A stretch of 64,000 bases of DNA from Jannaschia pagri (GTDB taxonomy: Bacteria; Pseudomonadota; Alphaproteobacteria; Rhodobacterales; Rhodobacteraceae), in contig NZ_BPFH01000004.1 in NCBI RefSeq assembly GCF_019655435.1, positions 1 through 64,000 on the forward strand. The letters are read 5' to 3'. The translations under genes were made by a program, and so were the position numbers. The stretch's first letter is position 1; every line of letters begins with the position of its first letter. Positions 14,840-23,681 of the stretch are shown piece by piece. The notes below the pieces were generated by a model. It saw only the letters and a list, made by a program, of their open reading frames with translations. It ran no database searches and had not been told where the DNA came from.

Positions 14840-15295
14840 CTAAGAGGCAGCCCGCGGAACGTTGATTTCACCCAACCGGGCCCGCTCGCATCCCAGTCGA
14901 GCAAGACTGCTCCCGAAGTAGGCTGCGGCGACCTGATCCTGACGCAGACGGACGTAGTAGGGCTGGTAGCCAACATAGCCGCCAAAGCCGTTCTTGGCAT
15001 TGTATTCACCGCAGACGATGCGATCGCCCGTCACGGTGCGAAACCCCTCGGCGTGCCGAAACCGAAGGCTTTCCGGGTCCCTTAGACTTGCTTCCAGATG
15101 GGTCTGAACAATCGATAGATCCGCCGGCCCCACTGCCGCCGGCACGACCGAAACAGGTTCAGTCGGAACACATGCACACAAAACCAACACAGCGGCAAAC
15201 GGGGCCAGACGTCTCGTACCGTAGTCTTGCCAAGGGATCGTTACCAAAGGGTTAACCGGCGAACGGCATGTCGGGAGGGCCGCAAGATGATCCAA
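14840..15295 (-). CDS. Small putative lipoprotein
   Basis: The mature part is about 125 aa. A basic-hydrophobic leader (RRLAPFAAVLVLCAC) with a lipobox-like LCAC suggests an exported lipoprotein. The rest contains DPESLRFRHAEGFRTVTGDRIVCGEYNAKNGFGGYVGYQPYYV, a beta-rich segment with the 'vCGevNaKN..GgY.gf..F' pattern often seen in small secreted proteins of Proteobacteria. The start is unclear: no ATG precedes the leader. TTG 15295 gives the longest form; TTG 15247 gives a shorter signal peptide and is equally likely. Function unknown. Confidence 0.6.
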   Translation of the reverse strand: MDHLAALPTCRSPVNPLVTIPWQDYGTRRLAPFAAVLVLCACVPTEPVSVVPAAVGPADLSIVQTHLEASLRDPESLRFRHAEGFRTVTGDRIVCGEYNAKNGFGGYVGYQPYYVRLRQDQVAAAYFGSSLARLGCERARLGEINVPRAAS

Positions 15296-15364
15296 AACCG
15301 GAAGGCGTAGCGCAGCGTGCAGACCGCGTGAACGGGGCCGACCGGGGCGTCGGTTTTAAAAATG

Positions 15365-15441
15365 TGGTAGGCCCGGCAGGACTTGAACCCGCAACCAAAG
15401 CGTTATGAGCGCTCTGCTCTAACCAATTGAGCTACAGGCCC
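15365..15441 (-). tRNA. tRNA with CAT anticodon, probably tRNA-Ile2 (lysidine type)
   Basis: This 77-nt gene has encoded CCA. The acceptor arm GGGCCTG pairs with CGGGCCT (G-T at 1-72), the D-arm is TAGCTCAATTGGTTAGAGCA, the anticodon loop is CTCATAA (anticodon CAT) and the T-arm is GGTTCAAGTCC. Bacterial tRNA-Ile2 often starts with GGRCCTxTAGCTCAGTTGGTTAGAGCA, while elongator Met in alphaproteobacteria has a different acceptor (GGCGGAG). I therefore prefer Ile2, which TilS would convert to lysidine; a Met elongator label remains possible. Confidence 0.85.
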
Positions 15442-15497
15442 CCAACGGTGTAACGAGCGATAGCAGACCGCCCCCTGTGGTCAAGTCGGAGACGCCC

Positions 15498-15926
15498 ATG
15501 CCCCTAGATTCCCCGCGCACACCCTATCTGGGACGCTACCTTGCCGTATCTGCGGCGGTTATGGTCGGGATCGGTGCGGTCAACATCTCGCTCCGGATCT
15601 TTACGGGGTATTCGCTGCCGAGCGGGGCGGCGTCGATCATTCCGCCGATGATTGCCGCGCTGCACGTGGGGCAGGTCTGGGGGCGGGATCGCGGCTCCGT
15701 CCCCGACAATCGAACCGCTTGGCGCTGGGCGGGGGTGGCTGGCCTCGTGTACCTCGCGCTCCAGATGCTGATCGTGCCGGTGGTCATCGCGCGGGCCAAT
15801 CACACGCCCGAGATCATTGCCCTGGTGGCCGTGATTATCGCTGGGGTGACGCTGGCGGCGATCGTCATCAATCGCCTGTTCCTGACCATGGGGGCCAAGG
15901 GCGCGGTTGCCGGTCCGCGGACCTGA
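15498..15926 (+). CDS. Small four-helix membrane protein (ABZJ_00895-like)
   Basis: This 142-aa integral membrane protein starts at ATG 15498. Four hydrophobic segments are visible: about 11-33 ([21 protein letters not shown]), 42-60 ([17 protein letters not shown]), 74-95 ([21 protein letters not shown]) and 103-127 ([22 protein letters not shown]). The 'GaasiiPpm.AA...G..w..r.gr.p' block matches a small conserved family of unknown function. Its stop is 35 bases before purM, so they may share a transcript. Confidence 0.7.
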   Translation: MPLDSPRTPYLGRYLAVSAAVMVGIGAVNISLRIFTGYSLPSGAASIIPPMIAALHVGQVWGRDRGSVPDNRTAWRWAGVAGLVYLALQMLIVPVVIARANHTPEIIALVAVIIAGVTLAAIVINRLFLTMGAKGAVAGPRT

Positions 15927-15960
15927 TGCTAGGGCGCGGCCACCAACCATGGGGGCGCAG

Positions 15961-17010
15961 ATGACCGAGGGCAAAAACGGCCTGACCTATGCGGATGCGG
16001 GCGTAGATATTGACGCGGGCAATGCCTTGGTCGATCGCATCAAACCGGCGGCTAAGGCGACGGAGCGGCCCGGAACGATGGCGGGCCTCGGCGGGTTCGG
16101 CGCGCTCTTTGATCTCAAGGCAGCGGGCTACGAGGATCCGATCCTTGTCGGCGCGACGGACGGTGTCGGGACCAAGCTGCGCCTCGCCATCGACACGGGG
16201 CACCTGGGCACGGTGGGGATCGACCTTGTGGCCATGTGCGTCAACGACTTGGTTTGTCAGGGCGCCGAGCCGCTGTTTTTCCTCGACTACTTCGCGACCG
16301 GCAAGTTGGAGACCGAGGCGGCCGCTTCGGTGATCGAGGGGATCGCTGCGGGCTGCAAGGCGTCGGGTTGCGCCTTGATCGGGGGCGAGACGGCCGAAAT
16401 GCCGGGCATGTATGGGGCAGGGGACTTTGACCTGGCCGGGTTCGCCGTTGGTGCAATGGAACGGGGCGCTGCCTTGCCTGCCGATGTCGCCGAAGGGGAC
16501 GTCTTGCTTGGTCTGGCGTCGGATGGGGTCCACTCCAACGGGTTTTCCTTGGTGCGCCGCGTCGTGGAACGGGCGGGCTTGTCGTGGCAAGATCCTGCGC
16601 CTTTCACCGAGGGTCCGTTGGGGGCCGCCTTGCTGACGCCGACGCGGCTTTATGTGCTGTCAGCCCTGGACGCGGTCCGGGCGGGCGGCGTAACGGCGTT
16701 GGCCCATATCACGGGCGGCGGTCTGACGGAGAACCTGCCCCGTGTCCTGCCCGAGGGCCTTGGCGCAACCATCGATCTGGGGACCTGGCGACCGAACCCG
16801 GTCTTTGGATGGTTGGCGCGCGAAGGCGGTGTGTCTGACGCAGAGATGCTGAAGACCTTCAACTGCGGCGTCGGGATGGTTGTGGCCTGCTCAGCGAGTC
16901 GGGCAGAGGCCCTGACGAACCGCTTGACCGAGGCGGGCGAGACTGTCGCGCGCCTTGGCACGGTCACGCAGGGGACCGGCGTCACCTACACAGGAACCCT
17001 CACCTGGTGA
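15961..17010 (+). CDS. purM: Phosphoribosylformylglycinamidine cyclo-ligase
   Basis: This 349-aa AIR synthetase catalyses ATP-dependent closure of the imidazole ring (FGAM to AIR), step 5 of purine synthesis. Family landmarks are [22 protein letters not shown] at the N-terminus, [17 protein letters not shown] (ATP-binding), [34 protein letters not shown] and the late [13 protein letters not shown]. Full length. I choose ATG 15961 because conserved PurM sequence begins there; 15949 and 15907 are in-frame alternatives. The stop overlaps the GTG of purN (GTGA). Confidence 0.97.
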   Translation: MTEGKNGLTYADAGVDIDAGNALVDRIKPAAKATERPGTMAGLGGFGALFDLKAAGYEDPILVGATDGVGTKLRLAIDTGHLGTVGIDLVAMCVNDLVCQGAEPLFFLDYFATGKLETEAAASVIEGIAAGCKASGCALIGGETAEMPGMYGAGDFDLAGFAVGAMERGAALPADVAEGDVLLGLASDGVHSNGFSLVRRVVERAGLSWQDPAPFTEGPLGAALLTPTRLYVLSALDAVRAGGVTALAHITGGGLTENLPRVLPEGLGATIDLGTWRPNPVFGWLAREGGVSDAEMLKTFNCGVGMVVACSASRAEALTNRLTEAGETVARLGTVTQGTGVTYTGTLTW

Positions 17011-17612
17011 GCAGGGACGACCACAAACGCGTGGCGATCCTGATTTCGGGCGGTGGCTCTAACATGCTGCGCCTCGTGGAGGATATGGCCGGGGATCACC
17101 CCGCACGTCCCGTTCTTGTGGCGTCCAACGACCCGACGGCGGCGGGGCTGCGCCGGGCTGCGGACCTGGGGATCGAGACGGCTGCGGTGGATCACCGCCC
17201 GTTCGGCAAGGACCGCGCGGCGTTTGAGGCGGCCTTGCAGGCACGCCTGATTCAATCGGCTCCCGATATCGTCTGCTTGGCGGGGTTCATGCGGATCTTG
17301 ACCGCGCCATTCGTCGATGGGTGGCGGGGCAGGATGTTGAACATCCACCCCTCGCTTCTGCCGAAGTACCGTGGCCTCAACACCCACGGACGCGCCATTG
17401 CGGCGGGTGATGCGGAGGCGGGATGCACCGTCCACGAGGTGACCGCCGAGTTGGACGATGGCCCTATCCTGGGCCAAGCGCGGGTGCCGATCCTACCAGA
17501 CGACGACGCAGAGACCCTGGCCGCCCGCGTGTTGGTGCAGGAGCATCGGCTCTATCCGGCGGTTCTGCGTCGGTTCGCCGCTGGATGTACCGATCCGCTG
17601 ACCTTGACATGA
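17007..17612 (+). CDS. purN: Phosphoribosylglycinamide formyltransferase
   Basis: This 201-aa GAR transformylase uses 10-formyl-THF, step 3 of purine synthesis. It has [10 protein letters not shown] (phosphate-binding loop), [34 protein letters not shown] with the catalytic Asn-His of the NIHPSLLP motif, and [13 protein letters not shown] with the catalytic Asp. Full length. Starts at GTG 17007 overlapping purM, so the two are coupled. Followed by rnd in the same reading frame after the TGA. Confidence 0.97.
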   Translation: MSRDDHKRVAILISGGGSNMLRLVEDMAGDHPARPVLVASNDPTAAGLRRAADLGIETAAVDHRPFGKDRAAFEAALQARLIQSAPDIVCLAGFMRILTAPFVDGWRGRMLNIHPSLLPKYRGLNTHGRAIAAGDAEAGCTVHEVTAELDDGPILGQARVPILPDDDAETLAARVLVQEHRLYPAVLRRFAAGCTDPLTLT

Positions 17613-17675
17613 CGTCTTTTCCTAAGGGCGGACCTGGGCTACACCAGAAAGCACGCTAGGCGAAGGGGTCCTCCT

Positions 17676-18848
17676 ATTTCTTCTGACATCACGACGATCA
17701 CGACAACCGAGGACCTCGCTGCCTTCTGTGCTGCCGCAGCCAAGACGGCCTATGTCACGGTTGATACGGAGTTTCTGCGCGAGCGAACCTATTACTCCAA
17801 ATTGTGCCTGATCCAACTGGCCTTTGCCGGTGATGGTGAGACAGATGCCGTGTTGGTAGACCCGCTTGTCGAAGGGCTGGACCTTCAGCCGCTCTATGAT
17901 CTGTTCATGGATCCTGGCGTGATCAAAGTCTTTCACGCCGCACGCCAAGACCTTGAAATCTTTGCCATCGACGGCGATGTGATCCCCGCGCCGTTGTTCG
18001 ACACGCAGGTCGCGGCCATGGTCTGCGGCTTTGGCGAGCAGGTCGGCTATGAAACGCTGGTCCGCAAGGTCGCCAAGTCCCAGGTAGATAAATCCAGCCG
18101 GTTCACGGATTGGTCCCGCCGGCCCCTGTCAGACGCGCAGAAGAAATATGCGCTGGCGGATGTGACCCACTTGCGGGTGATCTACGAATATCTCTCCCAG
18201 GAACTGGCGCGCTCGGGCCGCACCGCTTGGGTTGAGGAAGAAATGGATGTGCTGCGCGACCCTGCCACCTATCGGGTGGAGCCGCGCGAGGCCTATGCGC
18301 GCCTGAAGATGCGCAATCCCTCTCCGCGCTACCTGGCCGTGGCGCGCGAGTTGGCAGCCTTCCGGGAGCATTACGCGCAAACCCACAACGTGCCCAGATC
18401 GCGCGTGTTCAAGGATGACGCCCTGCTGGAGTTGGTCGCCAACAAGCCGAAGGACTTGGGTGAGTTGGGCAAGGCGCGGCTTCTGCTGCGGGAAGCGCGC
18501 AAGGGCGCCATCGCCGATGGTATTCTCCAGGCCGTTGCCGATGGTCTTGCCACGCCGCGCGAAGCAATGCCGATCCCGCCCAAGCCCCGAACCCGGGACC
18601 AGATCAATGGGGCCTTGGCCGACCTGCTACGGGTGTTGTTGAAAGCCAAGGCGGAGCAGGCCGGTGTGGCCCAAAAGCTGATCGCGACGGCGGCCGACCT
18701 GGATGACATCGCGTCCGGTCAGCGGGATGGGGATTGGACACGGGGCTGGCGGCGTAAGGTCTTTGGCGCCGATGCCCTCCGCCTGTGTGAGGGTGAGATC
18801 GCCCTGGCCTGCGAAGGGCAAGACGTGCGGATCGTGGAACTGTCCTGA
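17676..18848 (+). CDS. rnd: Ribonuclease D with non-canonical start codon
   Basis: This protein of about 390 aa is a 3'-5' exoribonuclease for tRNA maturation. The DEDDy set is visible: VTVDTEFLRERTYYSKL (D, E), FHAARQDLEIF (D), and YALADVTHLRVIY (Y...D). HRDC helices follow (about 210-285 and a second near 300-375). Conserved sequence extends well upstream of the first ATG/GTG/TTG in the frame (TTG 17802), which lies after the DTEF motif, so a truncated product would be inactive. The best start is ATT 17676, 7 nt after AAGGGG; ATC 17688 and CTG 17634 are alternatives. Non-ATG/GTG/TTG starts are rare and known mainly for infC. A sequencing error in the first codons is the other explanation. 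Confidence 0.88.
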   Translation: MSSDITTITTTEDLAAFCAAAAKTAYVTVDTEFLRERTYYSKLCLIQLAFAGDGETDAVLVDPLVEGLDLQPLYDLFMDPGVIKVFHAARQDLEIFAIDGDVIPAPLFDTQVAAMVCGFGEQVGYETLVRKVAKSQVDKSSRFTDWSRRPLSDAQKKYALADVTHLRVIYEYLSQELARSGRTAWVEEEMDVLRDPATYRVEPREAYARLKMRNPSPRYLAVARELAAFREHYAQTHNVPRSRVFKDDALLELVANKPKDLGELGKARLLLREARKGAIADGILQAVADGLATPREAMPIPPKPRTRDQINGALADLLRVLLKAKAEQAGVAQKLIATAADLDDIASGQRDGDWTRGWRRKVFGADALRLCEGEIALACEGQDVRIVELS

Positions 18849-18852
18849 CGTC

Positions 18853-18961
18853 AAAGGCTCTTTGTGAAAGAGCCTTTCTGGAGTTTTAGGAAAACTCCCC
18901 CGCAGGCTCGCCGCGTGTTTTTACCAAAAACACGGGAAAGACCTTTCAAGCGAAAGGTCTT
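18853..18961 (+). terminator. Run of four adjacent hairpins after rnd
   Basis: Four perfect inverted repeats follow each other: 18853-18863/18867-18877 (AAAGGCTCTTT, loop GTG), 18880-18887/18891-18898 (GGAGTTTT, loop AGG), 18914-18922/18926-18934 (CGTGTTTTT, loop ACC) and 18938-18947/18952-18961 (AAGACCTTTC, loop AAGC). The first could terminate rnd. Four in a row is unusual and suggests an intergenic palindromic element or a strong bidirectional barrier before the convergent SH3 gene. Confidence 0.7.
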
Positions 18962-19049
18962 CTGGTGCTATTGCGCGACCAATTTGGGTTTGTGTGGACT
19001 TCCGTGGATGCTCGCGCTCGTCCTGAGACAGCCTTTACCTTTGCGCCCC

Positions 19050-19511
19050 TCAGGGCCGCAGGTGCACCCCATAGGCCCACCCTTCAGCGCCAGAAACATG
19101 GCGCACGCGCACCCAGGCCCCGTCGCGGGCAAGTTCGTCCAGGCGATCACCGGGATACATCCGCCTAAGAACATCATGTTGCGTGCCAGGCCCGCGCCGA
19201 AGGTTCAGGTAGCCCTCGCCGGTCTGGGCCACGAACAATGGCCCGCCAACGGGTTCGGCCCGGCGCTCCAGATACCTGAGAGAGGCCCAACCGCGCTCCC
19301 CCGAAGGCAGGCGTACGCGCGCCCAGGTCCCCAACTCCTCCTCGACGGACACCCTGTCACCCGGGGACAAGCGGCGCAGCACCTCATGCTGTGTCCCAGG
19401 ACCCGCGCGTAGGTTCAGGTACCCTTCGTCGGACTCGGCGACGACCAACCCCTGGGCCAGGGCTGTTCCGGGAAGCAGGATCAGGGCGGCAAGCAAGGCA
19501 AGGCGGCGCAT
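19050..19511 (-). CDS. Secreted protein with two bacterial SH3 domains
   Basis: This 153-aa exported protein has a signal peptide (MRRLALLAALILLPGTALAQG, cut after ALA). Two tandem SH3b repeats follow (about 22-82 and 90-150), each with the pattern YLNLR.GPGTQH.VLRR..PGDR....... WARVR..SGE.GWA. SH3b domains bind peptidoglycan or periplasmic partners. No catalytic domain is present, so it is probably an accessory or scaffold protein of the cell wall. Monocistronic; converges with rnd. Confidence 0.88.
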   Translation of the reverse strand: MRRLALLAALILLPGTALAQGLVVAESDEGYLNLRAGPGTQHEVLRRLSPGDRVSVEEELGTWARVRLPSGERGWASLRYLERRAEPVGGPLFVAQTGEGYLNLRRGPGTQHDVLRRMYPGDRLDELARDGAWVRVRHVSGAEGWAYGVHLRP

Positions 19512-19640
19512 GGGGTCTCCGGGCAGTTGGGGGCGTTGGTGGGACCGTGCCGTCGCCTGTCACGCCGTTCAAGGTGAAACGAGCCCTACCAGTCGGTCAG
19601 AGCCACACCTGTGACAGCTGCGCGACCAAGGGCTTGGCCG

Positions 19641-20717
19641 CTACCGGAACAAGACCAATGCGCCGGGCGACCAGGCAACCCGCGCTGCTGCGCCGATCTC
19701 CAGGACGGGACGGCCAAAGACATTCCGCATGGACAAGCGGACGGTTGCCTCCGTTCCAGACAGGGCCACGTCGTAGTAGGTCATGTCGCCATAGTAGACG
19801 ACTTCGGCCACATGCCCCGAGGCGACGTGGTCGGTATCGGCTTGGCCGTCGAACAACAGCGTGGCCGTTTCGGGCCGGAACCCAACGACCGTCTCCCCAT
19901 CGGTCGTCGCCGTGGCCTGCACGGCGGCCAGGGGCACCTCGCCCAGGCCCGGTACGGACACGCGATCGCCCGTAACGGTGGCGGGCAAAAAGTTCATGGT
20001 CCCGATGAATTCCGCCACACGGCGGCTGTTCGGGCGGCGGTATAGGTCTTCGGCTTCGGCGATTTGAGCGACGCCGCCCTCGAACATCACCGCGATGCGG
20101 TCCGACATGACCAGCGCTTCCTCCTGATCATGCGTCACCAGAATAAAGGTGATGCCCACCTGCCGTTGGAGACGGATTAACTCCACCTGCATGTGTTCGC
20201 GCATCTTTTTGTCGAGGGCGCTGAGGGGTTCGTCCAACAACAGGACCTTAGGTTTCAGAACCAGCGCGCGGGCCAGAGCCACCCGTTGTCTCTGACCACC
20301 CGATAGGGCGTGGGCGGCGCGGTCGGCATAGCCATCCAGGCCGACCATGGCTAAGGCCTCGGCAATCAGCCCATCCTTTGCATCTGCCGTCAGATCCCGG
20401 CGCTTTCGCAATCCGAAGCCTACGTTTTGCCCAACGCTCAGATGGGGGAAGATGGCATAGGACTGGAACACCATGTTGGTGGGACGCTTGTTCGGCGCCA
20501 CCCGCGTCATCTCCTCTCCGGCCAAGACGACCGTCCCTTCGGAGACATCTTCGAAGCCCGCGATCACGCGCAAAAGCGTGGTCTTGCCGCAGCCCGATGG
20601 GCCGAGCAGCGAAAAGAACTCCCCGCGTTCAATGTCCAGGTCGATCCCGCGCAGGGCGTGGTAATCGCCGTAGTATTTTTGCAGGCCGCGCAGGCGGATG
20701 AGGGGGGCGTCGGTCAC
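19641..20717 (-). CDS. ABC transporter ATP-binding protein (spermidine/putrescine type)
   Basis: This 358-aa ATPase has Walker A GPSGCGKTT (39-47), Q-loop FQSYAIFPH, signature LSGGQ (138-142), Walker B LLLDEP (159-164) with DEPLSALD, and the switch H in LVTHDQEEA. The C-terminal 100 residues form a TOBE domain, as in PotA. Start GTG 20717 is chosen because it overlaps the stop of the upstream permease (GTGA) and conserved sequence begins here. It forms an operon with the two permeases upstream. No periplasmic binding protein is in the cluster, so the exact substrate cannot be read; polyamine is the most likely class. Confidence 0.9.
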   Translation of the reverse strand: MTDAPLIRLRGLQKYYGDYHALRGIDLDIERGEFFSLLGPSGCGKTTLLRVIAGFEDVSEGTVVLAGEEMTRVAPNKRPTNMVFQSYAIFPHLSVGQNVGFGLRKRRDLTADAKDGLIAEALAMVGLDGYADRAAHALSGGQRQRVALARALVLKPKVLLLDEPLSALDKKMREHMQVELIRLQRQVGITFILVTHDQEEALVMSDRIAVMFEGGVAQIAEAEDLYRRPNSRRVAEFIGTMNFLPATVTGDRVSVPGLGEVPLAAVQATATTDGETVVGFRPETATLLFDGQADTDHVASGHVAEVVYYGDMTYYDVALSGTEATVRLSMRNVFGRPVLEIGAAARVAWSPGALVLFR

Positions 20718-21511
20718 AGGAACCCTCCGCTGTCTTTGGCGCCGGTTCGGGCCAGGCCCCGGCGGCGGTTCCATTCCGCCAGGACGAGGATCCCGATGGA
20801 GACGATCATGAGGATAGTGCCCAAGGCCATGACGACCGGGATCAGTCGCGGGAACCGCAAGAGAGACCAGATGTAGACCGGCAGCGTGGGGTCGGATCCC
20901 GTCAGGAAAAAGGCGATGATGAACTCGTCCAGCGAGATGGTGAAACTGATCAGGAGGGCCGCGACAATCCCAGGCATGACAAGGGGCAGGGTGATGAGGC
21001 GAAAGGTTTCCGCCCGCGAACAGCCCAGGTCGATGGCGGCTTCTTCCAGGCTGGGATCCAGCGACTGAAAGCTGGCGTTCAGGATCGCGATGGCGAAGGG
21101 CGTGCAGATCAAGACATGGGCGGCGACCACCGTCCAGAGCGACAGATCCAGCCCTAGCATCCGCACCGCCACCACCAGCAGTGAAACACCGACGATGATT
21201 TCCGGCAGAACGAGCGGCAGCATGATCAGGCCCATGGCCGCCGCCTTGGCTGGGAAGCGATACCGGATGTTCGCCCGCGCCGCCGCCAATCCGAGGAGGA
21301 CCGCCAGGACCGACGAGGTTCCCGCCACGAACAGGGAGTTCATCAGCGCCGCGTGCAACTCGTCATTGGTCCAAAGTTCGGCGAACCACTTGGTCGTGAA
21401 GCCGTCTAAGGGAAAGGCGATCACTGTCCCGTCATTGAAGGCGAAGACCGGTAACAACAGGATCGGCGCATACAGAAACGCCAGAAACAGAATGACATAG
21501 GCCCGCAACAT
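20714..21511 (-). CDS. ABC transporter permease, PotC-like
   Basis: This permease of 265 aa has six predicted TM helices, starting with MLRAYVILFLAFLYAPILLLPVFAF. The EAA loop that contacts the ATPase is EEAAIDLGCSRAETFRLITLPLVMPGI. Length fits PotC. ATG 21511 is one base after the stop of the upstream permease, a GTG 21526 would overlap. The stop overlaps the ATPase start, so translation is coupled. Confidence 0.88.
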   Translation of the reverse strand: MLRAYVILFLAFLYAPILLLPVFAFNDGTVIAFPLDGFTTKWFAELWTNDELHAALMNSLFVAGTSSVLAVLLGLAAARANIRYRFPAKAAAMGLIMLPLVLPEIIVGVSLLVVAVRMLGLDLSLWTVVAAHVLICTPFAIAILNASFQSLDPSLEEAAIDLGCSRAETFRLITLPLVMPGIVAALLISFTISLDEFIIAFFLTGSDPTLPVYIWSLLRFPRLIPVVMALGTILMIVSIGILVLAEWNRRRGLARTGAKDSGGFL

Positions 21512-21512
21512 C

Positions 21513-22382
21513 TCAGCGCGCCCCACCCGACAGCTTCCGTGCGATCAAGACCGTGGCTAGGGCGATGATCGTCACGATCCCCATGGCCAGGATCGCCAGC
21601 GTGGCCCCCATTGGGGCGTTGTTAAGCCCCCCGAAATGGGCCTGGATCAGATTGGCAATCATCAGCCCGCCGGGGCCACCCACTTCGGCGGGGGTGACGT
21701 AGTCGCCCACCGTTGGGATGAAAACAATCAACAGCGCTGCAATCACGCCTGGCATGGCCAAGGGCAGGGTGACCCGAAGAAAGGTCGTCACGGCCGTCTC
21801 ACCCAGGTCACGCGCGGCCTCCAACAAGCTGCGGTCGATTTTTTCGAGCGCCACAAAGATCGGCAGAATCGCAAAGGGGGCAAACGCATGGGACAGCGTC
21901 AGCACCACCGCGTTCGCATTATAGAGCAGGAAGGTCAGAGGCGCGTCGATCAGGCCCAGCCCCGTCAAAGCGGAGTTGATGACCCCATTGAACCCCAGCA
22001 TCACTTTCCACAGGAAGATCCGCAGAAGATAGCTGGTCCAGAACGGAATGGTGATCAAAAACAGCCAGAGGCTCTTGCGGTCGGGTCGGACGTGAAAGCT
22101 GACGTAATAGGCGACCGGGAAGGCCAGGATCACCGTGACGATGGTGACCACGCCCGAAATGGCGATGCTGCGCCCCATGATCGTGCGATAAATCGGGTCG
22201 GTCAGCGCCTCGGCGTAGTTGGCCAGGGTCGGCGTGCGGTCGATGGTCAGGTAGTCTTGTGTCCAAAAGCTGAACACGAGGACGGCCAGTAGGGGCCCCG
22301 CCAAAAGGGCTAAGGCATAGACCAGGGGCGGCGCAATCAGAGTCAGCCCGCGTTTCGTGTCTTGATCCAACGGCACCCCCAT
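21513..22382 (-). CDS. ABC transporter permease, PotB-like
   Basis: This permease of 289 aa starts at ATG 22382 (MGVPLDQDTKRGLTLIAPPLVYALALLAGPLLAVLVFSF). The family block WTSYLLRIFLWKVMLG ('w.s.lvR.yaw..ilg') and the EAA loop LEAARDLGETAVTTFLRVTLPLAMPGV are typical of PotB. An upstream extension of the frame to 22817 has no support. It is the first gene of the potB-potC-potA-like operon. PotB normally works with a PotD/PotF binding protein, missing here. Confidence 0.9.
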   Translation of the reverse strand: MGVPLDQDTKRGLTLIAPPLVYALALLAGPLLAVLVFSFWTQDYLTIDRTPTLANYAEALTDPIYRTIMGRSIAISGVVTIVTVILAFPVAYYVSFHVRPDRKSLWLFLITIPFWTSYLLRIFLWKVMLGFNGVINSALTGLGLIDAPLTFLLYNANAVVLTLSHAFAPFAILPIFVALEKIDRSLLEAARDLGETAVTTFLRVTLPLAMPGVIAALLIVFIPTVGDYVTPAEVGGPGGLMIANLIQAHFGGLNNAPMGATLAILAMGIVTIIALATVLIARKLSGGAR

Positions 22383-22444
22383 CGACCCGTCTGGGGACGA
22401 TGGCGCGAGGGCTTCCGGGGGGCAAGCCCCGTTGGCGGTCTTCG

Positions 22445-22780
22445 CTATGGTTTCCGGCGCCCCAGGGTCGGTTCTGCACGGTCCTGACGCGGCGCCGCCG
22501 CAACGGCGGGCGGTGTTTGGTCCGGCCCCGGCCGGGTGCCGCTTTCCATCAGGGCGCGCATGGCGTGGGTGTCCCGCGCCGTGTCGACCTGCGCCCGCGC
22601 GCCAACGGTCAAGGCCACGACCAACAGGCCGCCGACCGCCAGGCCGCCGCCCGTTCCCATGAGCACCGGGTCCGCCGCATAGAGCACGACCCCGCGATAA
22701 GCGATCCACCCCCCAAAGAAGAGCACCGCCCAGCCGCAGACGGCCACCAGGAAGAGCGCAATGCGCGAAAAGACATACAT
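22445..22780 (-). CDS. Hypothetical membrane protein with two TM helices
   Basis: This small protein of about 111 aa starts at ATG 22780 (an ATG at 22825 would add 15 residues with no signal). TM helices are at about 6-30 (IALFLVAVCGWAVLFFGGWIA) and 38-60 (VLMGTGGGLAVGGLLVVALTVGA). The tail is hydrophilic and proline-rich. Located 62 bases upstream of the PotB-like gene and on the same strand, so possibly co-transcribed with the transporter. Function unknown. Confidence 0.6.
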   Translation of the reverse strand: MYVFSRIALFLVAVCGWAVLFFGGWIAYRGVVLYAADPVLMGTGGGLAVGGLLVVALTVGARAQVDTARDTHAMRALMESGTRPGPDQTPPAVAAAPRQDRAEPTLGRRKP

Positions 22781-22859
22781 GGGCCAGAGTGTGCCGCGCC
22801 CGTGGGGCCGGGGGCAAGCCATCAAACGGCGTGCAGGCGGCGCGCGCGACTCGGAGCCG

Positions 22860-23524
22860 TTATCCGTCGCCTAGGACATACCAATCATCGAAGGCCGATG
22901 CTTTTTCCAAGACGCGGGTGTAGCCCTGCGCCGCCAAGAGATCATGGATCTGTTCCCGCGCGGGGGTGTAGTTGTGCTCCACCGTCATGACGCGGATCTT
23001 GCGCGGCCCAAAGTCGAAGGCCCGTAAGATGTCCAACTCGCTCCCCTCGGTGTCGATAGACATGTAATCGATGACCTCTGGCGCATCGTGCCGGTCCAAC
23101 AGATCGTTCAAAGAAACCGTGGTGACCTTATACCGGTCACTGCGGAGCTTTTTGCGCGGTGACAGGGTCCGGTCCGCAAAGGTCGCAATCGATCCGAACT
23201 CCGACCCTGCGTCGCGCGGGCTCACGAATTCAAGCGAGGCGCCCGTCTCCGACCACACGCAATCCGTGTCGATCGCCGCCGCTCGGTTGTTTCGGAGGTC
23301 TGCGTGCCACAGCTGCGCGGGTCCGCCAAGATCCCCGACCAGCCAAAGGACATCTCCAGCAGCCATGTGTTGGACAGCGTGACACCGTCGGTGGCGCCGA
23401 ACTCCACAAAGTAGCCGCCCCGCTTGAACCCCGTTTGCATGAGGGCAAAGACATCTTGTCTCAATTGGCTTCGGCTTGGCCCGGCATTGTGTTGGGCGAG
23501 GACCATATCAAACAGCTGAAACAC
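22860..23524 (-). pseudogene. FkbM-family methyltransferase, frameshifted
   Basis: The N-terminal half (start 23524, MFQLFDMVLAQHNAGPS...) reads SRSQLRQDVFALMQTGFKRGGYFVEFGATDGV...LSNTWLLEMSFGWSGILAD, including the SAM-binding 'G.fvEiGA.dG...sNt..lE...gW.GiL.EP' motif. The frame then breaks near 23319-23321 (a CCC run). A second frame (22860-23366) carries LWHADLRNNRAAAIDTDCVW...VTTVSLNDLLDRHDAPEVIDYMSIDTEGSELDILRAFDF, the conserved C-terminal half. One missing C would explain the break. The family methylates polysaccharide or glycolipid. Either a recent pseudogene or a sequencing error. No surface polysaccharide cluster is nearby. Confidence 0.75.
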
Positions 23525-23681
23525 ACCCGTCTGACAGTCCAGAGCGCGGCGATACTTCTCGTCTCGGACGACGGACTACCCAAAAACTGGCAAAAACTCT
23601 CTCTCCGGCAACACCACGGTGTGCCGGTTCTACAGGATAACACCCGCAAGAAAAGGCACCAGCGCCGGGTAAGGCGCTGGG

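Noticed and set aside
15241-15255. TTAC-N7-TTAA, a near CtrA box upstream of a lipoprotein gene
   Set aside because: One mismatch, and it overlaps the uncertain start of that gene rather than a promoter.
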